In this document: positions 7,997 through 16,733 of the stretch, piece by piece
How the letters are laid out: every line of letters starts with the position of its first letter
How positions within the stretch are numbered: position 1 is the stretch's first letter
NCBI RefSeq assembly: GCF_016464385.1
Contig: NZ_JADMLH010000001.1
Location: 643,431 to 707,430 of the forward strand
Source: Nucisporomicrobium flavum
Lineage (GTDB): Bacteria > Actinomycetota > Actinomycetes > Mycobacteriales > Micromonosporaceae
Reading direction: 5' to 3'
Length of the DNA: 64,000 nucleotides
Notes under the pieces: generated by a model
Databases searched by the model: none
Told to the model about the DNA's origin: nothing
What the model saw: the letters and a program-made list of their open reading frames with translations, nothing else
Position numbers and translations under genes: made by a program

Positions 7997-8026
7997 TATT
8001 AATGCAAGCGGTTGCAGCACTGTCAA
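7997..8026 (-). promoter_or_regulatory. Promoter of the lacI-transporter operon
   Basis: On the minus strand a consensus TTGACA (8021-8026) is followed after 18 bases by TTAATA (7997-8002). TAATAG with a 19-base spacer is an alternative -10. The LacI-type operator fills the spacer, which should block polymerase and give autoregulation. Confidence 0.72.
8003..8016. promoter_or_regulatory. LacI-type operator 1
   Basis: TGCAAGCGGTTGCA: five-base inverted arms TGCAA/TTGCA around a GC core, typical of LacI-family operators. It lies between the -35 and -10 of the lacI promoter. Confidence 0.75.
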
Positions 8027-8057
8027 TGCCTCAAACCCAATGCATCGCTCGGTTTTG

Positions 8058-8087
8058 TTGACGCCCGGACATCGACATGTCTAACTA
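8058..8087 (+). promoter_or_regulatory. Promoter of the uronate catabolic operon
   Basis: TTGACG (8058-8063), an 18-base spacer, and TAACTA (8082-8087). The second LacI-type operator starts three bases downstream, over the expected transcription start. Confidence 0.65.
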
Positions 8088-8090
8088 TGG

Positions 8091-8104
8091 TGCAAACGTT
8101 TGTA
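8091..8104. promoter_or_regulatory. LacI-type operator 2
   Basis: TGCAAACGTTTGTA, a near-perfect palindrome around ACGT and similar to operator 1. It overlaps the predicted +1 of the rightward promoter. The two centres are 88 bases apart, a spacing compatible with looping or independent binding. Confidence 0.75.
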
Positions 8105-8118
8105 GTGCGGAGGTCCGC

Positions 8119-9432
8119 ATGACCCGACGCTTCGCCCTGGTCGGCACGGGGGCCCGCGCCGAGATGTTCGTCCGGGCGATCCACGACCATCCCGGCACGG
8201 CCGAGCTGGTCGCGTTCGCCGACACCAACCGGCACCGGATGTGGGTGCACAACGAGTGGCTGCGCGCGGCCGGCCACTCCCCCGTCCCGGAGTACCCGGC
8301 CGCCGGCCTGGCCGCGCTGCTGGCCCGTGAGCGGGTCGACGAGCTGATCGTGACCAGCGTGGACGACACCCACGCCGGGCACATCGTGACCGCGCTCGAG
8401 GCGGGCTGCGACGTGATCACCGAGAAGCCGATGACCGTCGACGCCGAGGGGTGCCGGCGCATCCTCGACGCGCAGGCACGCACCGGGAAACGGGTGTCCG
8501 TCGCCTTCAACTACCGCTTCAACCCCGTGCACGAGCAGGTACGCCGCCTGCTGGCCGAGGGCGCGGTCGGCGAGATCGGATCCGTGCACTTCGAGTGGCT
8601 GCTCGACGTACGCCACGGCGCCGACTACTTCCGTCGCTGGCACCGCGACAAGGCGCACTCCGGCGGGCTGCTGGTGCACAAGGCCGGCCACCACTTCGAC
8701 CTGGTCAACTGGTGGCTCGCGGCCGCGCCCGCCGAGGTGTACGCCCACGGCCGCCTGTTCTTCTACGGCGAGAACGGCCGCCGCCACGGGTACGCCCGCG
8801 AGTACGACCGGGTGCACGACTCCCCCGCCGCCGAGGACGACCCGTTCGCCCTGCACCTCGCCGGCAACCCCCGCCTGCACGCCCTGTACCTGGACGCCGA
8901 GGCGGACGACGGCTACGTGCGCGACCGCAACGTGTTCGCGCCCGGCGTCAGCATCGAGGACGACCTGGCGGTGCTGGTGCGCTACGACACCGGCGCCACG
9001 ATGACGTACCACCTCACCGCGTACGCGCCGTGGGAGGGCTACCGGCTGATGGTCAACGGCAGCCGGGGCCGCCTCGAGCTGGAGGTCGTGGAGAGCGACC
9101 ACGTCAGCCCGGCCGCCGCCGGGGAACTCAAGGGCGCCGCCGTGCACGGGGTCACCGGGAACCCGGAACGCGGCCACCCCCGCCTCACACTGCACCCGTT
9201 CTGGGAGCCCCCGCGCGAGGTACCGCTGCCCGAGCGCCCCCGCGGCGGGCACGGTGGCGCCGACGCCCGGATGACCGCCGTCCTGCTCGGCACGCAGACC
9301 GACCCGATGAACCGCTCCGCCACGGCCCGCGACGGCGCGCTCGCGCTGCTCACCGGCCTCGCCGCGAACCGCTGCCTGCAGACCGGCGCACCCGTGCGGG
9401 TCGCCGATCTGCTCGACCTGAACCCGAGGTGA
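8119..9432 (+). CDS. Gfo/Idh/MocA-family NAD(P)-dependent oxidoreductase
   Basis: A 437-residue sugar oxidoreductase. The Rossmann nucleotide-binding start is FALVGTGARAEMF (5-17), the cofactor/catalytic EKP motif is at 102-104, and HKAGHHFDLVNWW mid-protein holds the substrate-binding His residues. It probably oxidises or reduces a uronate or a related sugar acid; the precise substrate is not readable. I chose ATG 8119 because CGGAGG lies six bases upstream and the N-terminus fits the family; the open frame extends 14 codons upstream through the operator. It is the first gene of the rightward operon, controlled by LacI operator 2. Confidence 0.88.
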   Translation: MTRRFALVGTGARAEMFVRAIHDHPGTAELVAFADTNRHRMWVHNEWLRAAGHSPVPEYPAAGLAALLARERVDELIVTSVDDTHAGHIVTALEAGCDVITEKPMTVDAEGCRRILDAQARTGKRVSVAFNYRFNPVHEQVRRLLAEGAVGEIGSVHFEWLLDVRHGADYFRRWHRDKAHSGGLLVHKAGHHFDLVNWWLAAAPAEVYAHGRLFFYGENGRRHGYAREYDRVHDSPAAEDDPFALHLAGNPRLHALYLDAEADDGYVRDRNVFAPGVSIEDDLAVLVRYDTGATMTYHLTAYAPWEGYRLMVNGSRGRLELEVVESDHVSPAAAGELKGAAVHGVTGNPERGHPRLTLHPFWEPPREVPLPERPRGGHGGADARMTAVLLGTQTDPMNRSATARDGALALLTGLAANRCLQTGAPVRVADLLDLNPR

Positions 9433-9434
9433 CC

Positions 9435-10850
9435 GTGCCCGACCCCGTCTTCGCCACCGACCCCCGGCAGCGCGACCTCGCCCGGGAGCTGCACGCCCTG
9501 GTCCGCGACCTGCCGCTGATCTGCCCGCACGGGCACGTCGATCCCGGGCTGCTCGCCGAGGACCAGCCGTTCCCCGACCCCGCCCGGCTGCTGGTCGTAC
9601 CCGACCACTACGTCACCCGCATGCTGTTCAGCCAGGGCATCCCGCCGGCCCGGCTGGGCGTGCCGTCGCGCACCGGCGAGCCGGTCGAGACCGACGGGCG
9701 GGCGATCTGGCGGCTGCTGGCCGCCCACTGGCACCTGTTCCGGGGTACGCCGTCCCGCCTGTGGCTGGAGCGCACCTTCGAGACCGTGTTCGGCGTCGGC
9801 ACCCCGCTGCGCGCGGAGACGGCCGACGAGGTGTACGACGCCATCACCGCAAGGCTGGCCGAGCCGGCGTTCCGCCCCCGGGCGCTGTTCGAGCGCTTCG
9901 GCATCGAGGTCCTCGCGACCACCGAGTCGCCCCTGGACGACCTGTCCCGGCACGCCAAGCTGGCCGCGGACGGCTGGGGCGGCCCGGGCGGCCGGGTCAT
10001 CACCACGTTCCGCCCCGACGACGTGGCAGACATGGAGTTCCCCGGCTGGGCGCGGTCCGTGGCGCGCCTCGGCGAGCTCACCGGCGAGGACACGGAGACG
10101 TACGACGGCTACCTGGCCGCGCTGCGCTCACGCCGGGAGGCCTTCATCGCCGCCGGGGCCACCTCGTCCGACCACGGGCACCTGACCGCCCGTACCGAAG
10201 ACCTGAGCCCGGCCGAGGCCGCCGCGCTGTTCACCCGCGCGTTGCGCGGTGAGGCGTCGGCGGCCGACGCCGAGACGTTCCGCGGCCACATGCTGATGGA
10301 GTTCGCCCGGATGTCGCTGGACGACGGCCTGGTGCTGCAGCTGCACCCCGGCGCGGTGCGCAATCACAACACGTGGCTGCACGACGCGCACGGGCGCGAC
10401 GTCGGCGGCGACATCCCGCAGGCCACCGACTACGTGCACGCGCTGCGCCCGCTGCTGGACCGGTACGGCAACGACCCGCGCCTGCGGATCGTCCTCTACA
10501 CGCTCGACGAGGACGCGTTCAGCCGGGAGCTGGCCCCGCTCGCGGGCGGGTACGCGGCCCTGTACCTGGGCGCGCCCTGGTGGTTCCTCGACTCCCCCGA
10601 CGGGCTGCGCCGCTTCCGCGAGGCGGTGACCGAGACGGCCGGCTTCTACAACACCGCGGGCTTCGTCGACGACACGCGCGCGTTCTGCTCCATCCCGGTC
10701 CGCCACGACATCGCCCGGCGGGCCGACGCCGCGTACCTGGCCTCGCTCGTGGTGCAGGACCGGCTGCCGGTCGACGAGGCCGCCGAGACCATCGCGGACC
10801 TGGCGTACCACCTGCCGAAACGCATCTTCCGACTCGAGGGGGCCCGATGA
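9435..10850 (+). CDS. uxaC: Uronate (glucuronate/galacturonate) isomerase
   Basis: A 471-residue amidohydrolase-fold isomerase of the UxaC family. LICPHGHVDPGLLAEDQPF near residues 28-46 carries the metal-binding HxH, and ATTESPLDDL, TTFRPDD and LQLHPGAVRNHN follow in the expected order. The length equals the family norm. It converts D-galacturonate to tagaturonate or D-glucuronate to fructuronate, the entry step for pectin-derived uronates. GTG 9435 has GAGG five bases upstream. GTG 9429, which overlaps the preceding stop, is the alternative start. The gene is followed by a fuconate-dehydratase-type enzyme and a long-chain sugar-alcohol dehydrogenase that can supply the next steps. Confidence 0.95.
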   Translation: MPDPVFATDPRQRDLARELHALVRDLPLICPHGHVDPGLLAEDQPFPDPARLLVVPDHYVTRMLFSQGIPPARLGVPSRTGEPVETDGRAIWRLLAAHWHLFRGTPSRLWLERTFETVFGVGTPLRAETADEVYDAITARLAEPAFRPRALFERFGIEVLATTESPLDDLSRHAKLAADGWGGPGGRVITTFRPDDVADMEFPGWARSVARLGELTGEDTETYDGYLAALRSRREAFIAAGATSSDHGHLTARTEDLSPAEAAALFTRALRGEASAADAETFRGHMLMEFARMSLDDGLVLQLHPGAVRNHNTWLHDAHGRDVGGDIPQATDYVHALRPLLDRYGNDPRLRIVLYTLDEDAFSRELAPLAGGYAALYLGAPWWFLDSPDGLRRFREAVTETAGFYNTAGFVDDTRAFCSIPVRHDIARRADAAYLASLVVQDRLPVDEAAETIADLAYHLPKRIFRLEGAR

Positions 10851-12133
10851 CCCGGATCACCGGCGTGGACGTGCACGACGTGCGGTTCCCGACCGCGGCG
10901 GCCGGCGACGGCTCGGACGCGATCAACCGGGGCGACTACTCGGCCACGTACGTCGAGCTGCGCACCGACGGGCCGCACACCGGCGCGGGCTTCACCTTCA
11001 CGAACGGCCGCGGCAACGAGCTGACCTGTGCCGCCGTACGCGCCCTCGCGCACCACGTCGAGGGCCGGCTGCTGGACGACCTGTGGGCCGACCCGGTGGG
11101 CTTCGCGCGCTCGCTCAGCGCCGACGTGCAGCTGCGCTGGCTGGGCCCGGAGAAGGGCGTCATCCACATGGCGACCGGTGCGATCGTCAACGCCGTGTGG
11201 GACCTGCACGCGAAGACCGCCGGGAAGCCGCTGTGGCGGTTCCTCGCCGAGCTGCCCACCGAGAAGCTGATCGCTTGCGTGGACTTCCACCACATCACCG
11301 ACGCGCTCACCCCGCAGGACGCGGCGGCCATCCTGGACAAGGGGCTGACCGGGCTCGACGATCGCCGCGCCGAGCTGGAGCGCGACGGGCTGCCGTCGTA
11401 CACCACCAGCGTCGGGTGGCTCGGCTACCCCGACGACAAGGTGCGCGAGCTGGCGCGGGCCGCGTACGCCGACGGCTGGCGCGCGATGAAGATGAAGGTC
11501 GGCGGGGACCCGGCGGACGACGAGCGGCGGGCCCGGATCATCCGTGCCGAGATCGGGCCGGACGCGCTGCTCATGATGGACGCCAACCAGGTGTGGGACG
11601 TCGACGAGGCGATCGCCCGGATGGCCACGCTCGCCGCGGCGGACCCGTACTGGATCGAGGAGCCGACGCACCCCGACGACGTGCTGGGCCACGCGCGGAT
11701 CCAGCGGGCCGTCCACCCGATCCGCGTCGCCACCGGCGAGGTGGCGGCCAACCGCGTGATCTTCAAGCAGCTCCTGCAGGCGGACGCGGTCCGGGTGGTG
11801 CAGATCGACGCGTGCCGGGTGGGCGGCGTCCCCGAGGTGCTCGCCGAGCTGCTGCTCGCGGCGAAGTTCGGCGTCCCGGTGTGCCCGCACGCCGGCGGGG
11901 TCGGCCTGTGCGAGCTGGTGCAGCACCTGTTCGCCTTCGACTACCTGCGCGTCGGCACCAGCCTCGAGGGCCGCATGGTCGAGTACGTCGACCACCTGCA
12001 CGAGCACTTCACCGACCCGGTACGCACCCGCGGCGGCCGGTACGTGCTGCCCGACCGGCCCGGCTACAGCGCCACCATGAGACCGGAGTCCGTCGCCGAG
12101 TTCCGGTTCCCCGACGGGCCGGTGTGGCGATGA
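10847..12133 (+). CDS. Enolase-superfamily sugar acid dehydratase, L-fuconate dehydratase type
   Basis: A 428-residue enzyme matching the fuconate dehydratase (FucD) pattern: HDVRFPTAAAGDGSDA near the start, NGRGNE (53-58), RWLGPEKGVIHMA (97-109), and the catalytic set of Lys in KMK (215-217), Asp245/Asn247, Glu271, Asp321 and His348. Family members dehydrate L-fuconate and accept other acid sugars such as D-arabinonate and L-galactonate. No UxaA or UxuA dehydratase lies nearby, so this enzyme may dehydrate the aldonate made from the uronate to a 2-keto-3-deoxy acid. That assignment is inference. The ATG overlaps the uxaC stop (ATGA). Confidence 0.88.
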   Translation: MTRITGVDVHDVRFPTAAAGDGSDAINRGDYSATYVELRTDGPHTGAGFTFTNGRGNELTCAAVRALAHHVEGRLLDDLWADPVGFARSLSADVQLRWLGPEKGVIHMATGAIVNAVWDLHAKTAGKPLWRFLAELPTEKLIACVDFHHITDALTPQDAAAILDKGLTGLDDRRAELERDGLPSYTTSVGWLGYPDDKVRELARAAYADGWRAMKMKVGGDPADDERRARIIRAEIGPDALLMMDANQVWDVDEAIARMATLAAADPYWIEEPTHPDDVLGHARIQRAVHPIRVATGEVAANRVIFKQLLQADAVRVVQIDACRVGGVPEVLAELLLAAKFGVPVCPHAGGVGLCELVQHLFAFDYLRVGTSLEGRMVEYVDHLHEHFTDPVRTRGGRYVLPDRPGYSATMRPESVAEFRFPDGPVWR

Positions 12134-13518
12134 GGCTGGGCGTACCGGCACTCGCGCACCTCCCGCAGGAATGCCGGCCCCTCATCGCGCCGGGCGCCGT
12201 GCCGACCGGCATCGTCCACCTGGGCCTCGGCGCGTTCCACCGCGCCCACCAGGCCGTCTACACCGAGGAGGCGGTCGCGGCCGCGGGCGGCGACTGGGGC
12301 ATCGCCGGGGTCGCCCCGCGCTCGGTGACGGTGCTCGACGCACTCCGCGAGCAGGACCGCCTGTTCAGCGTCACCAGCGTGTCCGCGCGGGGGAGCGCCA
12401 CCCACGTGGTGGGCGCCTTCTCCGCTCTCGTGCACGCGGCCTCGGACCCGGAGGCGGTGGTCCGGCTGATCGCCGACCCGGCGGTCCGGGTGGTGACGCT
12501 GACGATCACGGAGAAGGGGTACGCCCCCGGCTCCGCGGCGCTGGGCCTGCTGGTGCGCGGGCTGCTCGCCCGGCGGCACGCCGACTCCGGTCCGGTGGCC
12601 GTCCTGAGTTGCGACAACGTGCCCGCGAACGGCCGGCACCTGCGCGGCCTCGTGCACCGCGCGGCCGGGGACGACGCCCGGGAGTGGTTGTCGGACCAGG
12701 TCACGTTCCCCGGCACGATGGTCGACCGGATCGTGCCGGCCGCCACCGCCGGCAGCCTCGCCCGGGCCGCGGGCGCGCTCGGCGTGGAGGACCGCGCGGC
12801 GGTGAGCGGGGAGCCGTACCGGCAGTGGGTGATCGAGGACGACTTCCCCGGCGGACGCCCGGCGTGGGAACGCGCCGGGGCGGTGCTGACCGTCGACGCC
12901 CAGCCGTGGGAGCGGTTGAAGCTGCGCTCGCTCAACGGGGTGCACTCCGCGATCGCGTACCTCGGCGCGCTCGCGGGGTGCGAGACGATCGCGCAGGCGC
13001 TGACCCTGCCCGGGCTGCGGGCGCTGCTGACCCGGCTCATCACCGAGGACATCGCGCCCAGCCTGCGGCCGCCCGACGGCATCACCGTGGCCGGGTACGG
13101 CGAGTCCGTCCTGACCCGCTTCGCCGATCCCGCGCTGGGTCACCGGACGGTCCAGGTGGCGATGGACGGGTCGCAGAAGCTGCCGCAGCGGGTGCTGCAC
13201 ACGATCCAGGACCGCCGGGCGGCCGGGTCGATCCCGCGCTGGGCCGTCCTCGTGGTCGCCGCGTGGATGCGCTTCGTGCAGGGGCGCGCCGACGACGGCC
13301 GGGAGCTGCCGCTCGACGACCCGATGGCCGCCGAGATCCGCGACCGGCTCGCCGCCGCGCCGGGAACCCCGGAGGGCGTGGTGGACGCGTTGCTCGGGCT
13401 CCGCGCGATCTTCCCCGCGGACCTGGCGGAGGACGACGTGGTGCGGGCGCTGCTGGTCGACTGGCTGACGGCGTTGAGCAAGCACGGCGTCGAGGCCACC
13501 CTGGCCGGTACGGCATGA
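12130..13518 (+). CDS. Mannitol dehydrogenase-family reductase (fructuronate/tagaturonate reductase type)
   Basis: A 462-residue polyol-specific long-chain dehydrogenase. The N-terminal Rossmann segment IVHLGLGAFHRAHQA is at about 28-42, and the catalytic K-x4-N-x2-H is seen as Lys264, Asn269 and His272 in KLRSLNGVHS. VLSCDNVPANG at 158-168 is also typical of UxuB and MtlD. Located right after the isomerase and dehydratase, it most likely reduces fructuronate to mannonate or tagaturonate to altronate with NAD(P)H. Sequence alone does not separate these or mannitol/arabitinol activity. It is coupled to the preceding gene (ATGA). Confidence 0.9.
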   Translation: MRLGVPALAHLPQECRPLIAPGAVPTGIVHLGLGAFHRAHQAVYTEEAVAAAGGDWGIAGVAPRSVTVLDALREQDRLFSVTSVSARGSATHVVGAFSALVHAASDPEAVVRLIADPAVRVVTLTITEKGYAPGSAALGLLVRGLLARRHADSGPVAVLSCDNVPANGRHLRGLVHRAAGDDAREWLSDQVTFPGTMVDRIVPAATAGSLARAAGALGVEDRAAVSGEPYRQWVIEDDFPGGRPAWERAGAVLTVDAQPWERLKLRSLNGVHSAIAYLGALAGCETIAQALTLPGLRALLTRLITEDIAPSLRPPDGITVAGYGESVLTRFADPALGHRTVQVAMDGSQKLPQRVLHTIQDRRAAGSIPRWAVLVVAAWMRFVQGRADDGRELPLDDPMAAEIRDRLAAAPGTPEGVVDALLGLRAIFPADLAEDDVVRALLVDWLTALSKHGVEATLAGTA

Positions 13519-13601
13519 GCGACTGCACCGAACCGCGCCTGCCGCTCGCCGCACACGGCCGCGACCGTGAGGGCCAGGAGGGCATGCCAGGACGACACAG
13601 C

Positions 13602-14726
13602 ATGACGACGACCGTCGCGCTGATCGGCGCCAACGGGCACGGGCGGCACCACCGGCGGCAGCTCGCCACGCTCGACGGCGTACGCCTCGTGGCGCTGGCC
13701 GACCCGCGCCCGATCGAGCCCGACCCGCCCGTACCCGACGGCACGGAAGTGTTCACCGACCACCGTGAGCTGCTCGCGAAGATCGAGCCCGACGTGGTGG
13801 TGATCTGCACGCCGCCGCACACCCACCTGCCGATCGCCGCCGACGCCCTGCGCGCGGGTTGCGACGTGCTGCTGGAGAAGCCGCCGGTGCAGACGCTCGC
13901 CGAGCATCGGGAGCTGGCCGCGGTGCTCGAGGAGACCGGGCGGGCGTGCCAGGTGGGGTTCCAGGCCCTCGGCTCGCACGCGGCCGCCAGGTTCTGGGAC
14001 GCGGTCGCGCGGGAGAGCGTGACGGGCATCGCCGCGGTCGCCTCCTGGCAGCGCGACGACGCCTACTACGCGCGGGCGCCGTGGGCCGGGCGGCGCAGCG
14101 TCGACGGCCGGCCCGTGATCGACGGCGTGCTGGTCAACCCGCTCGCCCACGCGGTCATGCAGGCCCTCGCCACGGCGGCGTCCGCGGGGGCGGGCCCGCC
14201 GGTCGGGTGCGAGGCCGAGCGCTACCGCACGCGGCTGATCGAAGCCGACGACACCGCGGTCGCCCGCCTCACGCTGGAGAGCGGCCTGCGGATCCTGGCC
14301 GCGGCGACGCTGGCGGGCGAGGACTTCATCGCCGGCGAGATCATCGTCGACGGTACGGCGGGCCGCGCGGTCCTCGAGTACCCCACGAACCGCCTCGCGC
14401 TGCCGGGCGAACCGCACCTGCGCGAGGTCGCCGGGCGGACCGGGCTGCTGGAGAACCTCATCGCGCACCGGGCCGACCCGTCGGTGCCGTTGCTGGCGCC
14501 GCTGTCGCGTACCGAGCCGTTCACCGCCGTCGTGGAGTGGCTGACCGCGCCGGACGCGCCGCCGCCCGTGCTGCTCGATCCGCGGCACGTCGAGGACCAC
14601 GCCGGCGTCCGGGTCATCCCCGGCATCAACGCCGTTCTGCGGCGCTGCGCGGAGGAGATGGCGCTCCCCTCCGAGCTGGGGGTCATCTGGGCGGCACCGC
14701 CGTACCGTCGGCCACCAGCACGGTGA
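13602..14726 (+). CDS. Gfo/Idh/MocA-family oxidoreductase
   Basis: A 374-residue protein with the Rossmann start VALIGANGHGRHH, a DVLLEKPPVQT motif (EKP), and a C-terminal alpha/beta substrate domain ending VIPGINAVLRRC. It is distinct from the first oxidoreductase of this operon. ATG 13602 puts the Rossmann fold at the N-terminus and has a weak AGGA nine bases upstream. ATG 13584 and the coupled ATG 13515 would add a polar leader of up to 29 residues. The last gene of the rightward operon, it overlaps the convergent DUF6807 gene by 44 bases. Substrate unknown. Confidence 0.85.
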   Translation: MTTTVALIGANGHGRHHRRQLATLDGVRLVALADPRPIEPDPPVPDGTEVFTDHRELLAKIEPDVVVICTPPHTHLPIAADALRAGCDVLLEKPPVQTLAEHRELAAVLEETGRACQVGFQALGSHAAARFWDAVARESVTGIAAVASWQRDDAYYARAPWAGRRSVDGRPVIDGVLVNPLAHAVMQALATAASAGAGPPVGCEAERYRTRLIEADDTAVARLTLESGLRILAAATLAGEDFIAGEIIVDGTAGRAVLEYPTNRLALPGEPHLREVAGRTGLLENLIAHRADPSVPLLAPLSRTEPFTAVVEWLTAPDAPPPVLLDPRHVEDHAGVRVIPGINAVLRRCAEEMALPSELGVIWAAPPYRRPPAR

Positions 14727-15438
14727 GATCGCGTTCCAGGGTGGTGCCGGCGGCGATCACCAGTGGCCGCTCGAAGGCCAGCGCGGCGCACACCCCGACG
14801 TAGTCGCCCGTGCGCACGAACCAGCGGTCGTCGTCGCGTAGACCCCGGAAGACCAGCGTGTAGGCGTCCCCGCCGGTGACCGCCAGCCACGGTTCCGCGC
14901 TGCCGTTGACCGCGGTCTCCCCTTCGGCCGAAGACGTGTACGCCACCGCATCGCCGTCCGGGGCGCGCCAGAAGAAGCCTCCGTACCCCGCGCCGCCGGT
15001 GCGCCCGTTGGTGGCCGGGCTGCCCAGGGTCACGTCACGGCCGGCGGGGGCGCTCAGGGCGTACGAGAAGGTCAGCTCCCATCCCCCGGGCGCGAGCCGG
15101 GCCGCGATGCGTCTCCGCTCGGTGAGCAGAACCCGGCCGGTCCGGTCCTGCCAGCGCAGCCGGTGCCCGATGCCGTCGCCGGCGGGCAGCCGGCCGGCGG
15201 GCGCGACCCGGCCGTGGTCGTCGAGCCAGACATAGCCCTCGCCACGCCGGTACGTGCGCCCGCCCCAGAAGTTCACGCCGTCGACGTCCTGCATCGCCAC
15301 GGACACGCCGAGGTGCCACGGATGGTCGAAGCAGAGCGCGTCCGAGACCCGCACCCCGCCCAGCGTGCGGACGGGGTGCAGGTACGGCCGCGGACCGAGC
15401 CGGATGTCGAGGTCCGGGTGCGGCACGTAGGTTGCCAC
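14683..15438 (-). CDS. DUF6807 (PmoA-like) family protein
   Basis: A protein of about 251 residues with the DUF6807 core: LGPRPYLHPVRTLGGVRVSD, then DHPWHLGVSVAMQDVDGVNFWGG, then WLDDHGR and a C-terminal beta-rich part ending DLTVLVADGTAVPPR. Members accompany sugar oxidoreductases and glycosidases in plant-polysaccharide loci; their reaction is unknown. The start is uncertain. No ATG is available in frame. GTG 15438 (then GTG 15426) just before the conserved region is my choice, 31 bases after the arabinanase stop. The longer frame runs into arabinanase coding sequence. It converges on, and overlaps by 44 bases, the oxidoreductase gene. Confidence 0.72.
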   Translation of the reverse strand: MATYVPHPDLDIRLGPRPYLHPVRTLGGVRVSDALCFDHPWHLGVSVAMQDVDGVNFWGGRTYRRGEGYVWLDDHGRVAPAGRLPAGDGIGHRLRWQDRTGRVLLTERRRIAARLAPGGWELTFSYALSAPAGRDVTLGSPATNGRTGGAGYGGFFWRAPDGDAVAYTSSAEGETAVNGSAEPWLAVTGGDAYTLVFRGLRDDDRWFVRTGDYVGVCAALAFERPLVIAAGTTLERDLTVLVADGTAVPPR

Positions 15439-15469
15439 CTCGGCACCGCCGGCGAGCAGCCGTTCATCC

Positions 15470-16654
15470 TCAGTAGACAAAGGGCCATCCCGCGGAGTCG
15501 TAGCCGATGAGGTTGATGCCGAGGTAGGACGCGCCACTGTCGGCGTAGTAGTGGTACACCAGCACATCGGCGTCGCTGTCGGTCAGGACCGCCTGGTGCC
15601 CGGGCCCGTGGATCGAGCCGTGCCCGGCCAGCACCTGCGTCCCGCCGCCCGAGGTCATCGCCGTGCCGTTGCGATCCACGAACGGGCCGGTCACGCTGCT
15701 CGACCGGCCCACCATGACCCGGTACGTGCTGGACGCGCCCCGGCAGCACAGGTCGAACGACACCCACAGGTAGTAGTACGAGCCGTGCCGGGTCAGGTAC
15801 GGCGCCTCGATCGCCCCGCCGCCACGCCCGGCCACCGAGCGGATCGTGCTGTCCGAGCGCTTCCCGGTCGCCGGGTTCAGCGCGACCATCTTGATGCCCG
15901 ACCAGAACGAGCCGAACGTCAGCCACCAGCGGCCCTGCGGATCGACGTACAGGTTGGGGTCGATGGCGTTGTAGTCGTTGCCGCTCGACGACTCGATGAC
16001 CAGGCCGTCGTTGCTCCACGACCCGGACGCGCCCGTGGTGCTGGTGGCCAGGAAGATCGCCGAGCGGTTCGAGCCGAACGTGGAGGCCGAGTAGTAGAGG
16101 TGGTAGCGGCCGTTGCGGTACGAGATGTCCGGGGCCCAGAGGTTGCGGCTGCCGCCGGTGTACGCGGTGGTCCAGGGCGCGCCGTTCGGGAACACCGCGC
16201 CGGCGTTACGGAAGGCGGTGCGGTCCTGCGACGTCTTGAGCTGGATGTTGTCGCCGGTGTACGCGGCGAGGTACGTCCCGGCCGGGGTCTTCACCATCGA
16301 CGGGTCGTGGATGCCGGTGTCCCCGGTGACCCGGCCGGGGTTCGGGTAGGCGGCCGGCGGCACGGTCGGCGTGGCGGCCACGAGGGGCGGCGCGGCGGCG
16401 CCGGCCCGGACCGCGGGCGGCGCGGCCACGCCCGCCCGGCCCGCGGGCGGCGCGGCTACACCCGCCCGGCCCGCGGGCGGTGCGGCTACACCCGCCCGGC
16501 CCGCGGGCGGTGCGGCGGCGCCGGCCCGGACTGCGGACGCGGCGGCGCGGGACTGCACCGCGGGCAGTGCGGCGGCGGTCAGCGTGATGGTGACGGCGGC
16601 GGCGAGGACGCTAAGAGCTCTCCGAGGTGTCATTCCCGAACTGTGACCGTTCAC
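15470..16654 (-). CDS. Secreted GH43 arabinan endo-1,5-alpha-L-arabinosidase
   Basis: A 394-residue secreted glycoside hydrolase. A Sec signal peptide (RRALSVLAAAVTITLTAAALPA) precedes a 50-residue linker of five ten-residue repeats (RAGVAAPPAG type, residues 41-90). The five-bladed GH43 domain follows, with catalytic-region motifs TGIHDPSMVK, AIDPNLYVDPQGRWW and AIEAPYLTRHGSYYYL. It cuts the arabinan side chains of pectin outside the cell. The GTG start has GGAGG seven bases upstream. It lies downstream of a strong terminator after the pectate lyase and upstream of DUF6807, with which it is probably co-transcribed. Confidence 0.9.
   Translation of the reverse strand: MNGHSSGMTPRRALSVLAAAVTITLTAAALPAVQSRAAASAVRAGAAAPPAGRAGVAAPPAGRAGVAAPPAGRAGVAAPPAVRAGAAAPPLVAATPTVPPAAYPNPGRVTGDTGIHDPSMVKTPAGTYLAAYTGDNIQLKTSQDRTAFRNAGAVFPNGAPWTTAYTGGSRNLWAPDISYRNGRYHLYYSASTFGSNRSAIFLATSTTGASGSWSNDGLVIESSSGNDYNAIDPNLYVDPQGRWWLTFGSFWSGIKMVALNPATGKRSDSTIRSVAGRGGGAIEAPYLTRHGSYYYLWVSFDLCCRGASSTYRVMVGRSSSVTGPFVDRNGTAMTSGGGTQVLAGHGSIHGPGHQAVLTDSDADVLVYHYYADSGASYLGINLIGYDSAGWPFVY
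16385..16534 (-). repeat. Five tandem 30-base repeats in the arabinanase linker
   Basis: Five in-frame 30-base units encode RAG(V/A)AAPPAG-type decapeptides between the signal peptide and the GH43 domain. The central three are almost identical at DNA level, indicating recent slippage or unequal exchange. Copy number is likely to vary between strains. Confidence 0.85.
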
Positions 16655-16688
16655 AATTGCCTCCGCAATAGATGTTCATCAATTGAAT

Positions 16689-16722
16689 GGGATCCCCGCC
16701 GCTGCGGGGCGACGGGGATCCC
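16689..16722. terminator. Strong terminator after the pectate lyase gene
   Basis: GGGATCCCCG (16689-16698) and CGGGGATCCC (16713-16722) form a ten-pair perfect stem with a 14-base GC-rich loop, just after the pectate lyase stop. There is no U-tract, as is usual for actinomycetes. Confidence 0.75.
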
Positions 16723-16733
16723 GGGTGCGAGGT

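Noticed and set aside
15439..15567. Upstream extension of the DUF6807 gene to 15567
   Set aside because: That part is a Thr/Ser-rich shadow of the arabinanase codons; conserved DUF6807 sequence begins near 15426-15438.
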